Source of the DNA: Lachnospiraceae bacterium UBA938
GTDB lineage: Bacteria; Bacillota; Clostridia; Lachnospirales; Lachnospiraceae
Assembly (NCBI GenBank): GCA_002293475.1
Contig: DBDG01000012.1
Span: 1 to 38,627 of the forward strand
Direction of reading: 5' to 3'
DNA length: 38,627 nt
Position 1 is the first letter of the stretch; each line of letters starts with the position of its first letter. A program made the translations under genes and the position numbers. The notes under the pieces are model-generated. The model saw nothing but the letters and a program-made list of their open reading frames with translations, did not search any database and was not told where the DNA came from. Shown here piece after piece: positions 26,112-34,016 of this stretch.

Positions 26112-26897
26112 TTGAGGAAACGTAATTTGATATTTATAATTATTATCTTACTTTCATCCATTGTGTTCGCATCCATTATAGCGGTATCCGCCTTAGATAC
26201 TGGAGTCATTCTGCTGAACCCGGCGGCTGATGAAAGCGAGCTTCTCAGTCAGACATTGGTGACCTTGTCAACGTTACCGACTCCCAGCAGTGCTCCGGCG
26301 GCCAGCAGTGCTCCGACTCCCAGCAGTGCTCCGACTCCCAGTAAGAACCCAGAAACCAGCAGTGAGCCGGAAGCTGGCCGAGATCCAGTAGCCGGCCATG
26401 ATCCCACATTACCTAGCGATCATCTATCAGGGGTTGGTCAGGAGGATACTATGGCAGAGAATATTTTAATTGAGAAATCATATAGCAATTGGGCTTGGAG
26501 GTTTATTTACGAAGGCTATATTGTTTACGGCGACGGTAATATCTATAGCTTTTCAACTAATGATAAAGATACCTATCAAGAAATCACTCAAAATATGGAC
26601 TTATATATCAGCCAGCATGGGATTTTAGAAGACCAGCAGATTGCGGCGGACGATTTACAAAAAATGCTTACATACATTGGCTATATCGACCCAAGCAAAC
26701 AGAGTGATAAAATAACCGGCGGTTACGACATGGGACAGGAAAGTATTTTTATCTATGAACCGGCAGACCAAAGCCGGATTTTATTAAAAGAGAGCGGTGA
26801 CGTAAGATCACATAATACCAGTGATTATGCACCTGAGCTGATCGAGCTGATCGAGAAGTATTTTCCGGATAAATTTGCCGAACTGGGCTTTGACTGA
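26112..26897 (+). CDS. Secreted or anchored protein with Ser/Pro/Ala-rich linker, unknown function
   Basis: I do not recognise this 261-residue protein. A hydrophobic N-terminus (IIIILLSSIVFASIIAVSAL) acts as signal peptide or anchor. Residues about 55-100 are a low-complexity linker with repeats of SSAPTPSSAPTPS type, encoded by near-identical DNA repeats around 26280-26345. The C-terminal part (about 115-261) is acidic and mixed, with WAWRFIYEGYIVYGDGNIYS near its start and ELIELIEKYFPDKFAELGFD at the end. The start is probably the TTG at 26112, with AAAGGAAAG upstream; no ATG lies nearby. It is monocistronic behind the twin-palindrome promoter. Confidence 0.65.
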   Translation: MRKRNLIFIIIILLSSIVFASIIAVSALDTGVILLNPAADESELLSQTLVTLSTLPTPSSAPAASSAPTPSSAPTPSKNPETSSEPEAGRDPVAGHDPTLPSDHLSGVGQEDTMAENILIEKSYSNWAWRFIYEGYIVYGDGNIYSFSTNDKDTYQEITQNMDLYISQHGILEDQQIAADDLQKMLTYIGYIDPSKQSDKITGGYDMGQESIFIYEPADQSRILLKESGDVRSHNTSDYAPELIELIEKYFPDKFAELGFD

Positions 26898-27103
26898 AAA
26901 GGAGCGCCCGGATTTTGGCTGAATTACTGCTTTCATATCTCATTGTATCTCATCAAGCAGCCCCACCCCCATAACCGTAGCCGGAATACGGTCTATCGCA
27001 TAGAATTTACAAATAGTGTTAATATTTCAAGGCGATTCATTATTTGATTTATTAGCATCTTATCTGAAATACAAATCCCGGCTGAAATCAAATAGTTATA
27101 TCC
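26898..27103. other. Noncoding stretch before the rhomboid gene
   Basis: I find no gene here. A short dyad CCGTA...TACGG lies around 26976-26992 and could weakly end the preceding transcript, but no T-run follows. Confidence 0.4.
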
Positions 27104-27132
27104 TTGCCAAATTTGCTTTTTTGCGATATGAT
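27104..27132 (+). promoter_or_regulatory. Promoter of the rhomboid protease gene
   Basis: TTGCCA (27104-27109) and TATGAT (27127-27132) are 17 bases apart. The ATG follows 35 bases after the -10 box. Confidence 0.65.
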
Positions 27133-27167
27133 TAGTAAAGTGCTCCCAAGATAAGGAGAGGTAACAA

Positions 27168-27794
27168 ATGAGAAAATTATTCAGCAAAGAAACACCTTTT
27201 ATAACGGTATTCCTGATTGCTCTGAATATCCTTGTTTATCTTTATCTTGAATTTCTCGGTTCCACTGAGCAGACATCATTTATGATTGTATATGGGGCAG
27301 TGTATGCGCCGCTTGTTTGGGAGGAAGGAGAATATTACCGATTATTGACATCCATTTTCATGCATTTCGGTATCACTCACCTGGCTAATAATATGCTGAT
27401 GCTGTTTGTTATCGGCGAACGCCTGGAGCGGGTTCTGGGAAAGGTGAGATATTTGCTTTTGTACTTATTCAGCGGAGTCGGTGCCAATGTGATCTCCCTG
27501 TTATCATCAATGGCCAATTATGATATTAACGTCTCAGCCGGAGCCTCTGGGGCCATCTTCGGCATAATCGGCGCTTTGTTTGTTATTATTGCTAAAAATC
27601 ATGGCCGGCTTGAAGACTTGAGCCTCCGTCAGATGGCCTTCATGATTATCTTGTCTCTTTATTTTGGTTTCAGCAGTTCCGGTGTCGATAATGCCGCTCA
27701 TGTCGGCGGCCTTTTGCTGGGGATGCTTCTGACGTTGCTAATATACCGACGCCCGAAAGTATCGTTCCGCAGGCATAACTTGCAAAATCAATAG
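27168..27794 (+). CDS. Rhomboid-family intramembrane serine protease
   Basis: This 208-residue membrane protein has six predicted helices, the minimal rhomboid core. The catalytic Ser127 lies in AGASGAIFG and the catalytic His178 in NAAHVGGLLLG. The HxxxN motif on helix 2 reads HLANNML (His71, Asn75). These residues form the buried Ser-His dyad that cuts single-pass membrane substrates. There is no N-terminal soluble domain. An AGGAGAGG ribosome site precedes the ATG at 27168. It seems to be transcribed alone, and its substrate cannot be told from context. Confidence 0.93.
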   Translation: MRKLFSKETPFITVFLIALNILVYLYLEFLGSTEQTSFMIVYGAVYAPLVWEEGEYYRLLTSIFMHFGITHLANNMLMLFVIGERLERVLGKVRYLLLYLFSGVGANVISLLSSMANYDINVSAGASGAIFGIIGALFVIIAKNHGRLEDLSLRQMAFMIILSLYFGFSSSGVDNAAHVGGLLLGMLLTLLIYRRPKVSFRRHNLQNQ

Positions 27795-27878
27795 TATAAA
27801 AGGTTTTTATATTGGCAACATAATTTTAATCATAAAACATCTTAATAAAAGGGTTCATGAGGAAAGGAGATTTTAGTA

Positions 27879-28637
27879 ATGTTTGATTTAACAGGAAAAG
27901 TTGTGGTGGTGTCCGGTGCTTCTTCCGGATTGGGGGCGCAGATGGCAAAGGGGTTTGCGGCTCAGGGGGCAGACTTGGTGCTTATGGCGCGCCGTATCGA
28001 GAAGCTGGAGGCGCTGGCGGCTGAATTGAAGGAGACAGGCTGTCGGTGTATAGCCGTAAAATGTGACGTGACAGCTTCTCAGATGGTTGACGAGGCCGCC
28101 GCCACGGTAGAGAAGGAATTCGGCAAGGTTGATGTATTGGTAAACTGCGCCGGCTCAGCGAAAAATGCCGGTGTTCTGAATATGACTAACGAGGAATGGG
28201 ATTTCACCATGGATGCCGATCTCACTAGTGTTTTTTATGTGACGAGAGCTTTTGCAAATATTATGAAAAAGAAGAATTACGGCAGGATTATCAATATCGC
28301 TTCGATGTACGGGATGGTTGGCAATCCGGCCATTGATACAGTGGCGTACCATGCCTCCAAGGGCGGCGTGGTCAATATGACTAGGGCCGTTGCGGCCGAG
28401 CTGGCGAAGTTCGGTATTACATGTAATTGTATCTGCCCGGGTTATTTTGAAACAGAGCTGACTGCTGACGTGCTCAAAACAGATGATTTTTCTGCTTATA
28501 TGAAAGCTACCGTGCCACTTGGACGTTATGGGAGGGAAGGGGAACTTAATGCCGGTGCCATCTTCCTTGCCAGCGACGAATCAGCTTATGTAACAGGTGT
28601 AATCCTGCCGATCGACGGCGGGTATACGGCGATCTGA
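27879..28637 (+). CDS. Short-chain dehydrogenase/reductase
   Basis: This 252-residue Rossmann-fold oxidoreductase has the cofactor motif SGASSGLGAQM (residues 12-22), NCAG (89-92) and the catalytic Ser142, Tyr157 and Lys161 (YHASK). The C-terminal PIDGGYTAI is typical of the classical family. It resembles gluconate 5-dehydrogenase and 3-oxoacyl-ACP reductases; the substrate is not readable. A GGAAAGGAG ribosome site lies before the ATG. It is monocistronic with a strong terminator directly after it. Confidence 0.92.
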   Translation: MFDLTGKVVVVSGASSGLGAQMAKGFAAQGADLVLMARRIEKLEALAAELKETGCRCIAVKCDVTASQMVDEAAATVEKEFGKVDVLVNCAGSAKNAGVLNMTNEEWDFTMDADLTSVFYVTRAFANIMKKKNYGRIINIASMYGMVGNPAIDTVAYHASKGGVVNMTRAVAAELAKFGITCNCICPGYFETELTADVLKTDDFSAYMKATVPLGRYGREGELNAGAIFLASDESAYVTGVILPIDGGYTAI

Positions 28638-28651
28638 TATTACGGTTCCCT

Positions 28652-28696
28652 GATTCTCTAAGTCGGCGTTCCTTGTCGACTTAGAGAATCTTTTTT
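28652..28696 (+). terminator. Rho-independent terminator after the SDR gene
   Basis: A perfect 14-bp stem (GATTCTCTAAGTCG and CGACTTAGAGAATC) with an 11-base loop is followed by six T residues. It lies 15 bases after the SDR stop codon. It faces the convergent epimerase gene but has no T-run in that direction. Confidence 0.92.
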
Positions 28697-28722
28697 ACAA
28701 CTTTAAGAATATTTTCACTTTA

Positions 28723-29562
28723 TCAGTTATCTCGTAGGGCATCATTTTCATGCAGCCACTGTACAGATCGCTGTAACGCCTCGATGGTTTTCGTTTCGAG
28801 TACACATCTGGCGTTGCTTCTTCTAGCCAGCTTCAGTCTTTCCGTAATGGCAATCTCCCCGTCGCCAAGAGCCAGATGGTTTCTCGGAGGCGTTTCCGTT
28901 CCGTCATGAATGTGGAAATGGATCAGATGCTGCTGATGCTCCAGTATAAACGGAACATCTGTCTCATGGATCGCTTTCGAGTGTCCGATATCCCAAGTCA
29001 GACCGAACTTTGGGCTTTCTATCAGTAACTCAATGGCTTTCTTCTCATAATCGCGGAAACCGTCTGTATTCTCAATGGCTACCATCACATCGCTGTCACC
29101 GATCCATTCCTCACAAAGAGAGCGGAATGTGGCAATAGATCTTCTGTAAGTATCAAAGTCACGGTCGTACATCTGTACTTTCCGGTCTGGCAGGGTGATG
29201 TAGATGCCGTGGTTCATGTGCATATTCACAGTCAGCGGCTGGCTACTGTCACCATACCGGTCACGCAGGCACAATAGCTTTCTCGCCACCGCGATGGAAC
29301 GCCGCACGGTTTCCAGATAAGCACCTGACACCAGCGGATTAAAATCTGCAATATTCAGGTTCTCATCCAAATGAATGGTGAAGTAGATACCGGCCCGCTC
29401 AGCAATATGCAACAAGACATCCGTATCCTCAAGCCGATATACTTGGTACTCCGGAAAATTCATATTCAGTTCGATGAAACTGAGACCCAGGCTACGGCCA
29501 AGCGTAACATTGTCCTCCAGCGTCCGATTCTCAATGAGGGTTGACATTCCAAACTGCATCAT
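28723..29562 (-). CDS. Sugar phosphate isomerase/epimerase family TIM-barrel protein
   Basis: This 279-residue protein belongs to the xylose-isomerase-like barrel family (AP endonuclease 2 fold). Metal-site features are visible: the strand VAIENTDG, then LTWDIGHSK, LIHFHIHDG and, near the end, GDGEI, followed by the final strand CVLETKT. The family acts on sugars, inositol derivatives or sugar phosphates with a divalent metal. The start is the ATG at 29562 (MMQFGMSTLIENRTLEDNV). The gene stands alone; the convergent SDR neighbour also handles polyol-like substrates, but there is no direct link. Confidence 0.85.
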   Translation of the reverse strand: MMQFGMSTLIENRTLEDNVTLGRSLGLSFIELNMNFPEYQVYRLEDTDVLLHIAERAGIYFTIHLDENLNIADFNPLVSGAYLETVRRSIAVARKLLCLRDRYGDSSQPLTVNMHMNHGIYITLPDRKVQMYDRDFDTYRRSIATFRSLCEEWIGDSDVMVAIENTDGFRDYEKKAIELLIESPKFGLTWDIGHSKAIHETDVPFILEHQQHLIHFHIHDGTETPPRNHLALGDGEIAITERLKLARRSNARCVLETKTIEALQRSVQWLHENDALRDN

Positions 29563-29646
29563 GGCACGCTCCTGTTATTATAAAACTTAATCCTGTTTAT
29601 ATTTTAAGTACAATCCCTGCTTGATTTCGCAAGAGAATATTTTTTA

Positions 29647-30774
29647 TCACGGAATATATACTAGAATTTCTATTACATCACTTACATAATAGTTAATAAT
29701 AATGTTCACCCCATCAATATTCTCAGCGGAAAAACCCTCCTCGGTCTTAAATATATCCTCCGCAAATCCGGCTTCGATACAGGCATCAACATACTTATTA
29801 AACTCTGTGACCGGAGTATCAGCAATTAAAACATTAATAGAATCTTCATCTTCTGTATTGATAATACCCATCGTTGCTTCCGGCTCCGGCAACAGCGCGA
29901 ATAATCCTCGTTCCGGCCATGTTAATTCATAAAACTCTTTAAATGACATAATGGATATCTGCATTTCATTCAAGTGCGGAAAAAAAATCAGTTCTAATTC
30001 AGCGCCGCTTTCGTCATAGGCTTTAAAAGATCTATATTCATATTCGGATCTTTCAATTCTTAACGAAAACCCGCTTGCAATGCATTCCTCGACGTAGCTA
30101 TTATAGTCATCATCCTTAACCTTTCCAACTTTAATAATGAGTTGATCGGCTATATCTTTCACAATCTCCCCATATTCAGACTTAGGCTTAGGCAGCATAG
30201 CCGTCAAATTATTTTGTGGCCAGACATACTTATCATAACTTCTATGCAGCACGCCGATAAACATAATAAAGGGGATGATTAAAAGTATCGCCACCATTGA
30301 GGCCAGCGTATGCAAATGAATCCTTGCCCCCTTAATCAAGCTCATTCTCATAAGCCAGGATATAAAAAATAACAGCGTCTGAAATACCATTATGCCGGCT
30401 GATATCCAATAATCTGACAAAAAAGTGTCGATAGCCGCAAATAGTGAACCTATCGTCAGTAAGGCAACTATTACGGTCAAAGGGCTTCTGCGTATTTTCC
30501 CTAACCGCTTCTCCATCTCCTCCTGAGCTTGTAACTTAAGTCTGGTCAGTTCCACTTCTCGATCGGCTTGTATCTTTTCACTGGCAACGTCCTGTAATGT
30601 TTTGTTTATGATGCGTTCTCTAACTACTTCGTCATTCTCGACAAGCAACTTATAAGTACCACAAAACGGACACTTGGCAATATCATTATCATTGTCAACC
30701 TCCAGATGCCCGCCGCAATTGGCGCATTTTAGTATGATCGTTCCCGAATAATTTTTATGTACTGTGTCACTCAT
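29647..30774 (-). CDS. Zinc-ribbon membrane protein, DUF6591-like, downstream paralogue
   Basis: This 375-residue protein starts with a zinc ribbon (Cys17, Cys20, Cys35, Cys38; CANCGG and CPFCGT). An acidic/basic coiled coil follows (about 55-95), then three hydrophobic segments between about 98 and 185. The C-terminal half holds two similar repeats of about 95 residues. Each starts with a WP...LLPxP or WPQNN...LPKP motif and contains Y..YV..CI..GF, as in the DUF6591 domain as I recall it. It lies two bases after its paralogue and its ribosome site (GAGG) is inside the paralogue's end. I do not know its function. The ribbon would be cytoplasmic and the repeats outside. Confidence 0.75.
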   Translation of the reverse strand: MSDTVHKNYSGTIILKCANCGGHLEVDNDNDIAKCPFCGTYKLLVENDEVVRERIINKTLQDVASEKIQADREVELTRLKLQAQEEMEKRLGKIRRSPLTVIVALLTIGSLFAAIDTFLSDYWISAGIMVFQTLLFFISWLMRMSLIKGARIHLHTLASMVAILLIIPFIMFIGVLHRSYDKYVWPQNNLTAMLPKPKSEYGEIVKDIADQLIIKVGKVKDDDYNSYVEECIASGFSLRIERSEYEYRSFKAYDESGAELELIFFPHLNEMQISIMSFKEFYELTWPERGLFALLPEPEATMGIINTEDEDSINVLIADTPVTEFNKYVDACIEAGFAEDIFKTEEGFSAENIDGVNIIINYYVSDVIEILVYIP

Positions 30775-30776
30775 CT

Positions 30777-31910
30777 TTAATCCTCTGCCTTTTGGGGTAT
30801 GTATACAGCAATTTCCATCACATCGTTTATATCATAATCAATTTCAATTACTACTCCTTCGCTATTTTCAGAACGGAACTTGTGTTCATATAATAATATG
30901 TCCTCCGCGAATCCCGCTTCAATACAAGCATTAACATACTGATTATAATCGGCAATCGAAGTTTTCGCCACAGTTATTCTAAACAAGTACTCCGATTCCG
31001 TGTTTATTGTACCAACTTTAGAATTGGGTTGCGGCAACAGCGAGGATAAGCCTCGATCAGGCCATAGATACTCATTTAGTTCTTCACTTGCGGTTAGTGT
31101 TATCTCCATTTCACTTAAGCGAAATGTAAAAGCTACCTTTAACGATGCACCGCTCTGGTTATAGGCGTTAAACATCCCTTCATTTCGGTCAGTTTTTAAA
31201 TTAAATCCTTTTTCTATGCAGGCCTCCACATAAGTGTTAAAATCACTTTCCTTGACCCTGCCAACCAACATAACAAACTCATCCGCAGCATCCCTTTTGA
31301 TTTCTCCATATTCGGATTTAGGCTTGGGCAACATCGTGGTTAAGTTATTTTGCTGCCAGACATATCTGTCAAAGCTTTGATGTTCTACGCCGATAAACAT
31401 GAAAAAGGGAATAATCATCAGGACTGCCAACAACGAGAACAATGAATGCAAATAAATACCACTGCCTTTGACAAACCTCATCCGCATAAGCCAGACCACG
31501 AAGAACAGCAGTGCCTGGCATCCGATATAAATGGCCGATACTTTATAATTTAGCCGATATGCCACTATCGTCACCAAAAATGCGGCGATGGTCAGGAACG
31601 CAATAATAACCGTTAGTGGGCTTTTACGGATTTTGGCAAGTTTTTGGGCAAACCTTTCTTGAGCCAGTAACTGGAGCTTAGTCAGTTCCAGTTCTTTTTC
31701 AGTTTGGATTTTTTCACTGGCTATGTCCTGATAAGTTTTACTTCTGATGCGTTCAATAACAATTTCATCGCTTTCAACAAGTAATTCCGACATCCCGCAA
31801 AAAGGACAATGTGCGGTCTCATTTTCTTTCATTACCTCCAGATGCCCGCCACAATTATTACATTTTAAAATGATCGTATCAGTATATTGCTTATCTAATG
31901 TCTCGTCCAT
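30777..31910 (-). CDS. Zinc-ribbon membrane protein, DUF6591-like, upstream paralogue
   Basis: This 377-residue protein is collinear with its downstream neighbour: the same zinc-ribbon cysteines at 17, 20, 35 and 38, the coiled coil, three membrane segments and two C-terminal repeats (WQQNNLTTMLPKPKSEYGEI and WPDRGLSSLLPQPNSKVGTI). The two proteins share long identical stretches such as LTTMLPKPKSEYGEI / LTAMLPKPKSEYGEI. They clearly arose by tandem duplication, yet differ along the whole length, so the duplication is old and both copies are kept. They form a two-gene operon. The role is unknown; a membrane sensor or envelope complex is only a guess. Confidence 0.75.
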   Translation of the reverse strand: MDETLDKQYTDTIILKCNNCGGHLEVMKENETAHCPFCGMSELLVESDEIVIERIRSKTYQDIASEKIQTEKELELTKLQLLAQERFAQKLAKIRKSPLTVIIAFLTIAAFLVTIVAYRLNYKVSAIYIGCQALLFFVVWLMRMRFVKGSGIYLHSLFSLLAVLMIIPFFMFIGVEHQSFDRYVWQQNNLTTMLPKPKSEYGEIKRDAADEFVMLVGRVKESDFNTYVEACIEKGFNLKTDRNEGMFNAYNQSGASLKVAFTFRLSEMEITLTASEELNEYLWPDRGLSSLLPQPNSKVGTINTESEYLFRITVAKTSIADYNQYVNACIEAGFAEDILLYEHKFRSENSEGVVIEIDYDINDVMEIAVYIPQKAED

Positions 31911-31974
31911 TTTTCTCTGACCTTCTCGATTTTTCTAATGATACAATGGTGCTATGCATATTTGACAACCCTTA

Positions 31975-32217
31975 TCATTTTGCCAACTCCTGATACGCCT
32001 CTTTATTTTGCTTGATCAGCCGATCCAAAAGAGCCGTTATATCCTCATCAGAAGCAAACTTATCATTTTCGGTTTTACTGATATCAAGAACCAAATACCG
32101 GGGAACATTGTTTTTCAAAATGACAGCTGAGCCATATTCATCTACCAGTCTGGCCACTTTAGAAAAATTTTGATTCGCTTCCGTAATCGACACCATTGTA
32201 CCAGTATCAATCATCAT
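31975..32217 (-). CDS. Phd/YefM-type antitoxin without visible toxin
   Basis: This roughly 80-residue protein matches Phd/YefM antitoxins: the N-terminal DNA-binding part reads TMVSITEANQNFSKVARLVD, then AVILKNNVPRYLVLDI and an acidic toxin-binding tail (ALLDRLIKQNKEAYQELAK). I chose the ATG at 32217 because GGAGG lies eight bases upstream; a GTG at 32226 falls right beside that ribosome site. A toxin gene should follow on the minus strand, but only 64 noncoding bases separate it from the zinc-ribbon pair. It is therefore an orphan, or works with a toxin elsewhere. Its promoter carries an operator-like dyad that fits autoregulation. Confidence 0.82.
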   Translation of the reverse strand: MMIDTGTMVSITEANQNFSKVARLVDEYGSAVILKNNVPRYLVLDISKTENDKFASDEDITALLDRLIKQNKEAYQELAK

Positions 32218-32241
32218 GTGACACACCTCCTTCCCAATAAT

Positions 32242-32270
32242 AGTATATATTAATTCTAAGAATAATACAA
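32242..32270 (-). promoter_or_regulatory. Antitoxin promoter with internal dyad
   Basis: On the minus strand TTGTAT (32265-32270) and TATACT (32242-32247) are 17 bases apart. The spacer contains the dyad ATTCTAAGAAT (32253-32263), placed where a Phd-type repressor would block RNA polymerase. Confidence 0.5.
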
Positions 32271-32292
32271 CCTACTTTTCAGAAATCAACAA

Positions 32293-32359
32293 TACCGCGA
32301 CGATATTATGTTTATATACTTGATAAAAATATTAAATTCCATCACGGATGTCTTTCTTT
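32293..32359 (+). repeat. 67-bp direct repeat, left copy
   Basis: This stretch matches 38561-38627 at 59 of 67 positions without gaps. It runs from TACCGCGAC to TCACGGATGTCTTTCTTT and looks like the 5' leader of a gene. The ribosome site is GGATG here but the consensus GGAGG in the right copy, so this copy seems decayed. Confidence 0.9.
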
Positions 32360-32590
32360 GGGAGCAACATACTCAACGATTAAACTACAGTACCCCCAGA
32401 ACACAACGCCGGAACAATTTACAAAACTTCTATACCGCTATTATGAAAAAAGCGGCCTGATCCCGGCGACCCGGATGAGGCTGAGTATTCGTATTGGCTG
32501 GCGTTTCGTGCGACCGGTCGCAGGGGGGGGGAGAAGAGATGATACTTTTTATTATTATTATGATGACAACACTGTCTGGAAAAAGGGGAG
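32358..32590 (+). pseudogene. 5' fragment of an unrecognised gene, frameshifted and truncated
   Basis: After the repeat a TTG-initiated frame reads GATYSTIKLQYPQNTTPEQF, then TKLLYRYYEKSGL. Protein-like sequence then continues in another frame (DPGDPDEAEYSYWLAFRATG, from about 32459) before a run of nine G residues. A third part, YYYYDDNTVWKKGSYESL, is back in the first frame. Two frame changes around the split and the G-run suggest a broken gene. It ends near 32590 against the stub of a flavodoxin gene on the other strand. The open frame continues to 32903, but only as antisense of the flavodoxin gene. I do not recognise the family. Confidence 0.5.
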
Positions 32591-32635
32591 CTATGAGAGT
32601 TTGCGTGGACTCCCATTTACGGCGATGACTTTCAT
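32591..32635 (-). pseudogene. Stub of a second flavodoxin-type reductase gene
   Basis: The ATG at 32635 overlaps the stop of the preceding flavodoxin gene as ATGA. The frame reads MKVIAVNGSPRKLS and then a stop. MKVIAVNGSPRK is the characteristic FMN-binding N-terminus of NADPH-dependent FMN reductases. So a coupled second reductase gene once followed and was cut off after 12 codons. Confidence 0.75.
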
Positions 32636-33294
32636 CGCTTCTCTCCGGCAATTTTGTTTGCCATTTCCCTGCCCAAATCATAAGCCTTCCGGCAGTCAAC
32701 AGGGAATACCTTTTCCCGGCGTTCTTTGCGTTCAGCTTCATCAAATGAAGCCATATGATATTTGCTGTAGTCATTTACTTGCAGGGTTTCCGTTGATACC
32801 ATATATACCGAATCCCCCCAGTATCCTTTCAGCATCATCTCGTAAGAGTGAAACTTGTCGGACATACCATATTGTTCAAGCATCGCTTCCGGTACGTTCA
32901 TAGTGTAAATAAACGCCGTTTTCTTGGTTCCGCTGATAAATGGCTTGGTATAATCATCATAATTCAGGTGCTGAAATATAAGCCGCTCCCAAAATACACG
33001 CATCATCGCGGTTACGTCACCAAGGTATATCGGTGAACCTAATATGAATCCGTCGCTTTCGCCAATCTTATTAAGAACCGGTTTGAGTCCATCGTTTACG
33101 ACACAATGACCAAGGCTAATGCTTTCTTTAACTTTACAGCCTAGGCAACCGATACAGCCTTTGTAATCTAAGTCGTACAGGTTGATAAGCTCTGTCTGTG
33201 CGCCCATGCTTTCAGCACCCTCCAAAGCCTTGTTCAGCAAAATATGTGTGTTCCAGTTTTTACGCGCGCTCCCGTTTATAGCGATGATATTCAT
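32632..33294 (-). CDS. Flavodoxin-family NAD(P)H-dependent FMN reductase / iron-sulfur flavoprotein-like
   Basis: This 220-residue flavoprotein has the FMN phosphate loop NGSARKNWNTHILLNKAL near the N-terminus. GCIGCLGCKVKES (Cys47, Cys50, Cys53), plus a Cys in LGHCVV, recalls iron-sulfur flavoproteins. GSPIYLGDVTAMMRVFWERL is the typical second FMN contact. It would pass electrons from NAD(P)H to quinones, nitro compounds or other acceptors. It follows the nitroreductase gene by 44 bases and probably shares its promoter. Its end overlaps the stub of a second reductase. The divergent HxlR regulator likely controls the set. Confidence 0.9.
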   Translation of the reverse strand: MNIIAINGSARKNWNTHILLNKALEGAESMGAQTELINLYDLDYKGCIGCLGCKVKESISLGHCVVNDGLKPVLNKIGESDGFILGSPIYLGDVTAMMRVFWERLIFQHLNYDDYTKPFISGTKKTAFIYTMNVPEAMLEQYGMSDKFHSYEMMLKGYWGDSVYMVSTETLQVNDYSKYHMASFDEAERKERREKVFPVDCRKAYDLGREMANKIAGEKR

Positions 33295-33338
33295 TGAATA
33301 ACCCTCCCTTTAATAATCACTAACAGTAATTATATGCT

Positions 33339-33899
33339 TCAATAAAGCGGCTCATGCTTTTCTCCCTTTGATAAGTCATCAAACGAGTTATGGAATACCG
33401 TATGATTGATATCAAAGCGTTTGTAGTGGACCGGATGCGGTGCTACATCAGAGGCCGGATAGCCTAACGGCAGCAAAGCAACCAACCTCAGATAATCGGG
33501 TATATTGAATAATTCTTTTATTTTATCGTGGTCGAAAGCCGCAACCCAAGTGTTTCCGATTCCTAAGCTTGCAGCTTCCAACATCATATGTGTCGCAACG
33601 ATACTCGCATCAACATCCCCGCTGGCTTTTCCACTGTGCTGATGTTTCCAGCAGGTTTCGCAATCATAACAAACCAACAAAACTAAAGGCGCGTTAAAAT
33701 GATACGGGGTGCAAGTTTTTAGCTTCGTCAAGCCTTCCTCGCTGTCAATCACAAGAATCCGCTGGGGCTGAAAATTGGCGGCAGTTGGGGCGACCCGGCC
33801 AGCCTCTAGGATCAAGTCCAGTTTCTCTTTATCAATTCTGTCTGTCTTAAACTTCCTGACTGAATAGCGTTGTTCTGTTGCCAGTTGTAAAAAGTCCAT
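33339..33899 (-). CDS. Nitroreductase family protein
   Basis: This 186-residue FMN-dependent oxidoreductase begins with the family signature QRYSVRKFKTDRID. It then has EAGRVAPTAANFQPQRILVI, the FMN-binding Arg/Ser/Asn region, and a C-terminal LGYPASDVAPHP. The middle DASIVATHMMLEAASLGIGN is the dimer helix typical of the family. It is the first gene after a strong promoter, followed by the flavodoxin-type reductase, and is divergent from an HxlR regulator. That arrangement is common for redox-stress or quinone/nitro detoxification modules, so a reductase of electrophiles is a reasonable inference. Confidence 0.93.
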   Translation of the reverse strand: MDFLQLATEQRYSVRKFKTDRIDKEKLDLILEAGRVAPTAANFQPQRILVIDSEEGLTKLKTCTPYHFNAPLVLLVCYDCETCWKHQHSGKASGDVDASIVATHMMLEAASLGIGNTWVAAFDHDKIKELFNIPDYLRLVALLPLGYPASDVAPHPVHYKRFDINHTVFHNSFDDLSKGEKHEPLY

Positions 33900-33946
33900 G
33901 CAATATGCCCTCCTATATATTTTCTGATTGCTATTTCTTACGGCTC

Positions 33947-33975
33947 ATTATATAATTGGAGAAACATATTTGCAA
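33947..33975 (-). promoter_or_regulatory. Promoter of the nitroreductase operon
   Basis: On the minus strand TTGCAA (33970-33975) and a perfect TATAAT (33947-33952) are 17 bases apart. It lies in the 117-base divergent gap with the HxlR gene, where that regulator is expected to bind. Confidence 0.7.
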
Positions 33976-34016
33976 GTACGCACAATTTTGTTCCTTTAAA
34001 CAACACGAGGTGATAT

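Noticed and set aside
26280..26345. Short repeats that might suggest a CRISPR or satellite
   Set aside because: They are in-frame codon repeats of the Ser/Pro/Ala linker in a secreted protein. There are no spacers.
32636..32903. 3' part of the plus-strand frame starting at 32358
   Set aside because: It runs antisense through the real flavodoxin gene; only the part before about 32590 looks like foreign gene sequence.
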